Below are positions 58,766 to 64,000 of a stretch of 64,000 nucleotides of DNA, in pieces. The notes beneath the pieces were generated by a model that saw nothing but the letters and a program-made list of their open reading frames with translations, had not been told where the DNA came from and ran no database searches. How positions within the stretch are numbered: position 1 is the first letter of the stretch; every line of letters begins with the position of its first letter. The translations under genes were made by a program, and so were the position numbers. Source of the stretch: CAZLGM01 sp964623625 (lineage in GTDB: Bacteria; Desulfobacterota; Desulfobulbia; Desulfobulbales; Desulfocapsaceae); the NCBI GenBank assembly GCA_964623625.1, contig CAZUUJ010000001.1, positions 79,841 through 143,840 of the forward strand, given 5' to 3'.

Positions 58766-61240
58766 ATGAGTGAAGAAACAAGAGAACAAATAAGTTATCA
58801 GCGTATTTCAATAGAAAAAGAGCTGAAGCGGTCGTATATCGACTATGCCATGAGCGTCATAATTGGTCGGGCCTTGCCCGATGTCCGCGATGGTCTCAAA
58901 CCGGTACATCGGCGAGCTCTTTATGCCATGCGGGAACTCGGTGTTTTTCATAACCGTCCTTATGTCAAATCCGCCCGGATTGTCGGTGATGTGATCGGTA
59001 AGTTTCATCCCCACGGTGATAGTGCGGCATACGACACCATTGTACGTATGGCTCAGAATTTCTCCCTGAGATACCCATTGGTTGACGGCCAGGGCAACTT
59101 CGGTTCGATGGACGGTGATTCTCCCGCAGCCATGCGATACACCGAAGCCAGAATGACCCCAATTGATCGGGAAATCGTCGATGATCTTGAAAAAGATACC
59201 GTTGATTTTGTTCCCAACTACGACAACTCCTTACAGGAACCGGCTGTCATGCCAGCAAAAATACCGAACCTTCTTGTTAATGGTTCTTCCGGTATTGCAG
59301 TTGGTATGGCAACCAATATTCCTCCACACAACTTGACCGAGGTCATTAACGGGTTGATTGGTCTCATAGACGATCCAAATTTAACGGTTCACCAGCTTAT
59401 TTCCATTATTACCGGGCCCGACTTTCCAACCGGAGGACAGATAAATGGACGGGCCGGTATTCGTGAGGCCTATGAAACAGGAAGAGGGGTTGTTGTTATA
59501 CGGTCGAAAACCCATATTGAAAAAATAGCCGGAGGTAAGCGGGAAGCGATCATCATAACCGAAATCCCTTACCAGCAAAACAAAGCACAGTTAGTAGAAA
59601 AGATTGCCCTGTTGGTTAAGGATAAGAAAATCACCTCCATCTCTGAAGTGCGGGACGAATCCGACAGGCACGGTTTGAGGGTCGTCATAGAGCTGAAAAA
59701 AGATGAAATTGCCGAGGTGGTCTCAAACCAGTTGTTTAAGATGACACCGATGCAAAAATCCTTTGGTATTATCTTTTTGGCTATAGTCAACAACAAGCCT
59801 GAAGTTCTCAATATCAAAGAAATCCTCGAACACTTCATTCTACACCGAAAAGTCGTTGTTTATCGACGTACAGCTTTTGAATTGAATAAGGCTGAAGAAA
59901 AGGCCCACATCCTGGAAGGACTGAAGGTCGCCATACTCAATATTGATGAGGTTGTCCAGCTCATACGAGAATCCCAAAACCCGACTATCGCCAGGGCTGA
60001 ATTGATCAAACGCTTCGATCTTTCCCAAAAGCAGGCCCAGACCATTCTTGACATGCGGTTGCAACGGCTTACCGGGCTAGAGAGGGAAAAGATCATCGAG
60101 GATTATGAGAAGATCCTTCTGGAGATCAAACGGTTAAAGGGTATTCTTGCCGATGAAAGTCTGGTCATGCAGGTTGTTAAGGACGAGTTTGAACAGATTA
60201 AGGAGAAATACGGCGACCAAAGACGAACAGAGATAATCGATGCCGTTGATGAAATTCTGCCAGAAGATATGATCACTCCCGAAGAAATGGCGGTCACCGT
60301 AACCCATGCCGGATATATCAAGAGAAATCCGGTCAGTTTGTATCGATCCCAGCAGCGAGGAGGGAAGGGGGTCAAGGGGGTTGTCAGCCATGTTGAGGAA
60401 GATTTTGTCTCCAATCTTTATGTCGCCTCTACTCACGATACGTTTCTGTTTTTCACAAACCAGGGCAAGGTATTCTGGCGTAAAGTCTATCAATTACCTA
60501 TGGTCGGCCGTACAGCCCGTGGAAAAGCAATTGTCAACCTGTTGCATCTGGATGAAGATGAAAAGGTTGCTGCTATCCTTCCTGTTTCCGATTTTTCCGA
60601 TGAGTCAAGTTCCAAGACTGTCCTCATGGTCACCAAATTCGGGCGAATTAAGAAGACCAGCCTGCAGGAGTTCAACAGGCCACTAAGAAAAGGAAAAATA
60701 GCGCTGACCATCAGAGAGGGTGATGAAATCATCGGTGCCTATCTTTTAGGCGGGGACGATTCGGTGTTTCTTATCTCCCAAAACGGTATATCAATCCATT
60801 TCCATGAGTCGGATATCCGAACCATGGGCCGTATCGCCTCAGGTGTGATAGGCATCAGGTTGAACAAAGACGACCAGGTTATCGGTGCGATCGTAATTTC
60901 AAAAGACGCCTCAATTTTGACTGTTACTGAAAACGGTTTCGGCAAACGGTCATCGGTGGATGAGTATCGATTACAACGCCGTGGCGGCAAAGGCATTATT
61001 GCCATCAAAAAAAGCAAGCGAAATGGAGAAGTCATTGGCGCCATGCAGGTCTCCGATGAAGACGAGGTGATGCTCATAGCAAATTCGGGAAAAATGATTA
61101 GAATCGACCTGAAAAAGGTACGGGTGATTGGCCGCACTACACAAGGTGTTAAACTGATCAATCTTGGAAAGGGTGAAAAAGTCGTGGCCATGGATTTGCT
61201 GCACCCAGACGATTCAAATAAAGAGGACGACAACGCATGA
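58766..61240 (+). CDS. gyrA: DNA gyrase subunit A
   Basis: The 824-residue protein contains the breakage-reunion domain. The quinolone region is HPHGDSAAYDTIVRMAQNFS (Ser and Asp at the usual resistance positions are present, so it looks wild type) and the active-site Tyr is in AMRYTEARMT. A coiled coil and C-terminal beta-pinwheel follow, with the GyrA box QQRGGKG and a second RRGGKG. The acidic tail (NKEDDNA) is usual. With GyrB it introduces negative supercoils. The gpsA start overlaps its end by 4 bases. Confidence 0.96.
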   Translation: MSEETREQISYQRISIEKELKRSYIDYAMSVIIGRALPDVRDGLKPVHRRALYAMRELGVFHNRPYVKSARIVGDVIGKFHPHGDSAAYDTIVRMAQNFSLRYPLVDGQGNFGSMDGDSPAAMRYTEARMTPIDREIVDDLEKDTVDFVPNYDNSLQEPAVMPAKIPNLLVNGSSGIAVGMATNIPPHNLTEVINGLIGLIDDPNLTVHQLISIITGPDFPTGGQINGRAGIREAYETGRGVVVIRSKTHIEKIAGGKREAIIITEIPYQQNKAQLVEKIALLVKDKKITSISEVRDESDRHGLRVVIELKKDEIAEVVSNQLFKMTPMQKSFGIIFLAIVNNKPEVLNIKEILEHFILHRKVVVYRRTAFELNKAEEKAHILEGLKVAILNIDEVVQLIRESQNPTIARAELIKRFDLSQKQAQTILDMRLQRLTGLEREKIIEDYEKILLEIKRLKGILADESLVMQVVKDEFEQIKEKYGDQRRTEIIDAVDEILPEDMITPEEMAVTVTHAGYIKRNPVSLYRSQQRGGKGVKGVVSHVEEDFVSNLYVASTHDTFLFFTNQGKVFWRKVYQLPMVGRTARGKAIVNLLHLDEDEKVAAILPVSDFSDESSSKTVLMVTKFGRIKKTSLQEFNRPLRKGKIALTIREGDEIIGAYLLGGDDSVFLISQNGISIHFHESDIRTMGRIASGVIGIRLNKDDQVIGAIVISKDASILTVTENGFGKRSSVDEYRLQRRGGKGIIAIKKSKRNGEVIGAMQVSDEDEVMLIANSGKMIRIDLKKVRVIGRTTQGVKLINLGKGEKVVAMDLLHPDDSNKEDDNA

Positions 61241-62253
61241 AAGTAGACCAGCAAGGTGTTTTTGTCATTGGCGCCGGTTCTTGGGGAACCGCAATTGGTT
61301 CGGTTCTTTCCTCCAAAGGAATAACCACCTATATATGGGACATCGATGCGGAACATATAGACAACCTGGAACGTGACCGGGAGAACAGGAAATATCTACC
61401 CGGTTACCTCTTCAACGACCATGTCTACCCCCAAAAGGATTTTGCTGAGATCATCGGTCAAATTTCCACTATCTGCATGGTTGTACCGTCCCATGGGTTC
61501 CGGGCGGTTTTCCAAAAGATTGTACCACTGCTTTCAGATGGAACAAAAATTGTCTCTGCAGTGAAAGGGATTGAGAACGATACTTGTATGACCATGTCAC
61601 AGATCATGAAGCAGGAGTTGGAGGGATCGGGTAAAAAGAATATCAATCTTGCTGTTTTATCCGGACCGTCGTTTGCTCGAGAGGTAGCAGATGGTGTTCC
61701 AACAGCGGTCACCATAGGCTGCGAGGATCTGGATATAGCCAAGCAGCTCCAGGAGCTGTTTTTTACCGATGTTTTTCGGGTGTACGCCGCCCAGGACTTG
61801 ATCGGCCTTGAGGTGAGTGCGGCTTTAAAAAATATCGTGGCCATTGGAGCCGGAATCTGCGATGGACTTGGCTATGGACTCAATACCAGAGCAGCTCTCA
61901 TCACTAGGGGTTTAGCAGAAATAAGGCGGCTCGGTGTTCATCTTGGAGGTAAGGAAGTGACTTTTTACGGATTGAGCGGAATGGGGGACCTGGTACTGAC
62001 CTGTACAGGCGATTTGAGCAGGAACAGGACGGTTGGCCTCAAGCTTGGCCAAGGGAAAAAGCTGCAGATCATACTCAAAGAGATGAACATGGTTGCCGAA
62101 GGGGTAAAGACAACAAAATCGGTTTATGATATGGTCGCAAAAATGGATGTGGAAATGCCTATCCTTGAACAGGTGTACCAGGTGCTTTACGAGGATAAGG
62201 AGTGCATCGCTGCTGTTAATGATCTGTTAACTCGAGAATTACGGGTTGAGTAA
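61237..62253 (+). CDS. gpsA: Glycerol-3-phosphate dehydrogenase [NAD(P)+]
   Basis: The 338-residue protein has the NAD-binding loop VIGAGSWGTAIGSVL, the conserved AVKGIE and LSGPSFAREVADG segments, ALKNIVAIGAGICDGLGYG with the catalytic lysine, and GLSGMGDLVLTCTG. It reduces dihydroxyacetone phosphate to sn-glycerol-3-phosphate for phospholipid synthesis. Its ATG overlaps the gyrA stop (ATGA), so translation is coupled. A small CACGCG/CGCGTG hairpin at 62258-62274 follows the stop codon. The rest of the 260-base gap to the convergent rdgB gene shows nothing clear. Confidence 0.95.
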   Translation: MKVDQQGVFVIGAGSWGTAIGSVLSSKGITTYIWDIDAEHIDNLERDRENRKYLPGYLFNDHVYPQKDFAEIIGQISTICMVVPSHGFRAVFQKIVPLLSDGTKIVSAVKGIENDTCMTMSQIMKQELEGSGKKNINLAVLSGPSFAREVADGVPTAVTIGCEDLDIAKQLQELFFTDVFRVYAAQDLIGLEVSAALKNIVAIGAGICDGLGYGLNTRAALITRGLAEIRRLGVHLGGKEVTFYGLSGMGDLVLTCTGDLSRNRTVGLKLGQGKKLQIILKEMNMVAEGVKTTKSVYDMVAKMDVEMPILEQVYQVLYEDKECIAAVNDLLTRELRVE

Positions 62254-62513
62254 ACAACCACGCGGAAAACGCGTGACTTTGATTCCCGTCATACCCGGCA
62301 GTAAATGTGCGAAGCAGGTATGTTTTAATGAGCAGTGTTGTTGGCTGGCGTAGCTGGTGGTTTTTGCCTCTTGTGGTAAAACCGCAACGCAAGAATAAAG
62401 CGTTTTTGCTCTTGAACCACTCTGGAGAATCAGGATGTGGTTTCTGTTACTGATTTCCTGTATTTGAAGCACGGCTAGATCACCATATTGGTCGATTAAC
62501 TATCTAGCTTGAC

Positions 62514-63185
62514 TTACTTAGACCAGTCGTTATCCATAAACTCACTATGATCCGGTTTTTCCCGTTTTTCTTCCCAGAGCCGTTGTTCCAGCCATTTTAT
62601 TATCATACCCGCCTCTTCCTTTATTTCGGCAAGCGCCTTTCCACGATGACTGACCTGGTTCTTTTCAGAAGAGCTTAACTGAGCAAATGTTTTGCCGAAC
62701 GGTTTGTAATAGAAAACAGGGTCGTAGCCAAAACCGCTTTCACCATATCGTTTCTCTGTAATCACACCCTCACACGTTCCTTCGTAGGTGAGCGCCGGCC
62801 CAGAAGGGACAGCAATCGAAATCACGCAGGTAAAAGAAGCTTTTCGATTATGTACACCATCCATCTCCTGGAGTAACTTCTCACAGTTTTCATTATCTGT
62901 TGCGTTTTCTCCGGCGTAGCGTGCCGAATAAATACCAGGCGCACCCCCAAGCGCTTCAACCACAAGGCCCGAATCGTCGGCAATCGCCGGCAGGCCAAGG
63001 ACTTTTGCCGTGTGGAGGGCTTTCTTGTAGGCATTATCATCGAAGGTATCTCCATCCTCAATCACCTGCGGGATAGGGCCAAAGTCACCAAGGGAACGGA
63101 TCTCAATATCAAAATCACCAAGAATTTGCTTAAATTCCCGGACTTTATTTATGTTAGTTGTGGCTAAAACAAGTATTTTAATCAT
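62514..63185 (-). CDS. rdgB: XTP/dITP pyrophosphatase (RdgB/HAM1 family)
   Basis: The 223-residue protein shows the start VLATTNINKVREFKQIL, the active-site stretch ADDSGLVVEALGGAPGIYSA, and RYGESGFGYDPVFYYKP and SHRGKALAEI near the end. It removes non-canonical purine nucleotides (XTP, dITP). The C-terminus runs about 20 residues past the usual end (WEEKREKPDHSEFMDNDWSK). It is 8 bases downstream of queH on the same strand, so the two probably share a transcript. Confidence 0.93.
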   Translation of the reverse strand: MIKILVLATTNINKVREFKQILGDFDIEIRSLGDFGPIPQVIEDGDTFDDNAYKKALHTAKVLGLPAIADDSGLVVEALGGAPGIYSARYAGENATDNENCEKLLQEMDGVHNRKASFTCVISIAVPSGPALTYEGTCEGVITEKRYGESGFGYDPVFYYKPFGKTFAQLSSSEKNQVSHRGKALAEIKEEAGMIIKWLEQRLWEEKREKPDHSEFMDNDWSK

Positions 63186-63193
63186 TAGGTCAG

Positions 63194-63760
63194 TTAGTTT
63201 TGGTTAAGATGCTTTTTTTGTTTCTTTTTGAAACGGTTATCATATCGTTCCTGCTCACTGTAGATACAACCGCAATACGGCTGACGATATACCCCATACT
63301 CGATGGATTGGTCAATACCGTACTGCCAACCCTCCCGGAAATCGGCGTAAAAAAAAGGTACTCCATATTTCTCTCCCCATTTCTCTGCCTGATTTTTCAG
63401 GGCCATGTGATCCTGATATCGACTGTAGAGCAGGGTGGTTGAAAAGCCATCAAACCCGGAAGTTACGGCTGTACGGGCGGTTTGTTCCAACCTCATATCA
63501 TAGCAGATCGAGCAACGATTTTGTTCGTGAAAGACAACACGTTGCAGGTAATCGGTTAAACCATATTCCCTGTCAACCTCAACTGGGACGTCAAAACGAC
63601 CGGCAACCTGAAGCGTTGATTCAATTCTCCGCTCAAATTCACGGTAAGGGTGGATGTTGGGGTTATGAAAAAAGCCGGTAATGTCAATCCGGTTATCGAT
63701 CAACCTGCTAAGGGGATAGATAGAACATGGACCACAACACATATGGAGCAGAAGTTTCAT
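63194..63760 (-). CDS. queH: Epoxyqueuosine reductase QueH
   Basis: The 188-residue protein matches QueH (DUF208). It begins LLLHMCCGPCSIYPL, where the cysteines bind a metal or Fe-S cluster, and continues FFHNPNIHPYREFERR. It has CSICYDMRLEQTA and ends YRQPYCGCIYSEQER. QueH reduces epoxyqueuosine to queuosine in tRNA and replaces QueG in many bacteria. The start codon follows a short gap from the tRNA region, and rdgB lies directly downstream. Confidence 0.92.
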   Translation of the reverse strand: MKLLLHMCCGPCSIYPLSRLIDNRIDITGFFHNPNIHPYREFERRIESTLQVAGRFDVPVEVDREYGLTDYLQRVVFHEQNRCSICYDMRLEQTARTAVTSGFDGFSTTLLYSRYQDHMALKNQAEKWGEKYGVPFFYADFREGWQYGIDQSIEYGVYRQPYCGCIYSEQERYDNRFKKKQKKHLNQN

Positions 63761-63902
63761 GGGTTTGTTGAGTTGATCATATTGCTATGAAGGAATTGTA
63801 TTAAAAGACAAAAAACCGGATTAAACGTTTTCACAAACATGAATCCCAAAGGGGTTTGATGGCAGAAACGACGGACAATTAGGTGAACAACAATACCTAT
63901 TG

Positions 63903-63931
63903 TTGACAGAATTTCGCTCAAATGGTACAAG
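63903..63931 (+). promoter_or_regulatory. Promoter candidate for tRNA-Ser
   Basis: TTGACA (63903-63908), 17 bases and TACAAG (63926-63931) with a TGG extension before the -10 box. The predicted start is about 8 bases before the tRNA. Confidence 0.55.
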
Positions 63932-63945
63932 AACCTCACGCTTGC

Positions 63946-64000
63946 GGAGGGATGGCCGAGTGGTTTAAGGCGGCGGTCTTGAAAACCGTTGTACGAAAGT
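63946..64000 (+). tRNA. tRNA-Ser (anticodon TGA), truncated at the window edge
   Basis: The acceptor strand GGAGGGA is followed by the serine-type D-arm GCCGAGTGGTTTAAGGC and the anticodon stem-loop GCGGTCTTGAAAACCGT with TGA in the loop. The start of a long variable arm (GTACGAAAGT) is visible. The T-arm and 3' end lie beyond the window. Confidence 0.9.

Overview
The window looks like part of a chromosome from a Gram-negative sulfur-metabolising bacterium, most likely Desulfobacterota of the Desulfobulbales type. The lineage is inferred from gene content only. It has an outer membrane (Pal lipoprotein, a beta-barrel protein with C-terminal Phe). It carries a YedE-TusA-DsrE sulfur cluster and GatCA amidation genes. 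It also has QueH, an AMMECR1-like protein, an HD-GYP regulator and a histone-deacetylase-like gene.

Layout. 0-9.7 kb: a cut SPFH gene, a secreted PASTA-CARDB protein, a thioesterase, a CYTH protein, a YkgJ-like Cys-cluster protein, AMMECR1, a KAS III-like enzyme and the fused rRNA methyltransferase RlmKL. 9.7-41.6 kb: an accessory region dominated by very large secreted proteins. 41.8-50.3 kb: an amidohydrolase, pal, and a minus-strand run of 5-FCL, HDAC, HD-GYP, gatC, gatA, hisC and cmk. 50.3-53.2 kb: the sulfur-relay cluster (yedE divergent from tusA, a DsrE-like gene and two small ORFs). 53.3-64 kb: a serine hydrolase, an AT-rich repeat-bearing region, dnaN-gyrB-gyrA-gpsA, rdgB, queH and the start of tRNA-Ser(TGA).

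The most unusual part is 9.7-41.6 kb. The minus strand from 41.6 to 28.6 kb encodes a subtilisin-like S8 protease, a membrane anti-sigma-like protein and three secreted proteins of about 815-1325 residues. A broken mini-gene lies between the last two. The protease, the three large proteins and the mini-gene share a four-cysteine repeat of about 35-40 residues that I do not recognise as a named family. Next to them lie two tandem paralogous giant genes (2457 and about 1939 codons), built of PKD-like domains, Ig-like modules and Tyr/Trp-rich DGS-TYY repeats. Divergent from the giants is an ECF sigma factor, followed by a putative outer-membrane beta-barrel and a smaller PKD protein that shares modules with the giants. 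I read this as one regulated system for building or processing a cell-surface or extracellular protein structure. A membrane-spanning anti-sigma factor, whose outer domain looks like a subtilase prodomain, may couple protease activity to expression. That reading is inference.

The sulfur cluster matches the gene set (yedE-like, tusA, dsrE and two small conserved genes) described as a marker of sulfur disproportionation in Desulfobacterota, which suggests that physiology. The rest is ordinary housekeeping content. No insertion sequence, phage or CRISPR array was seen.
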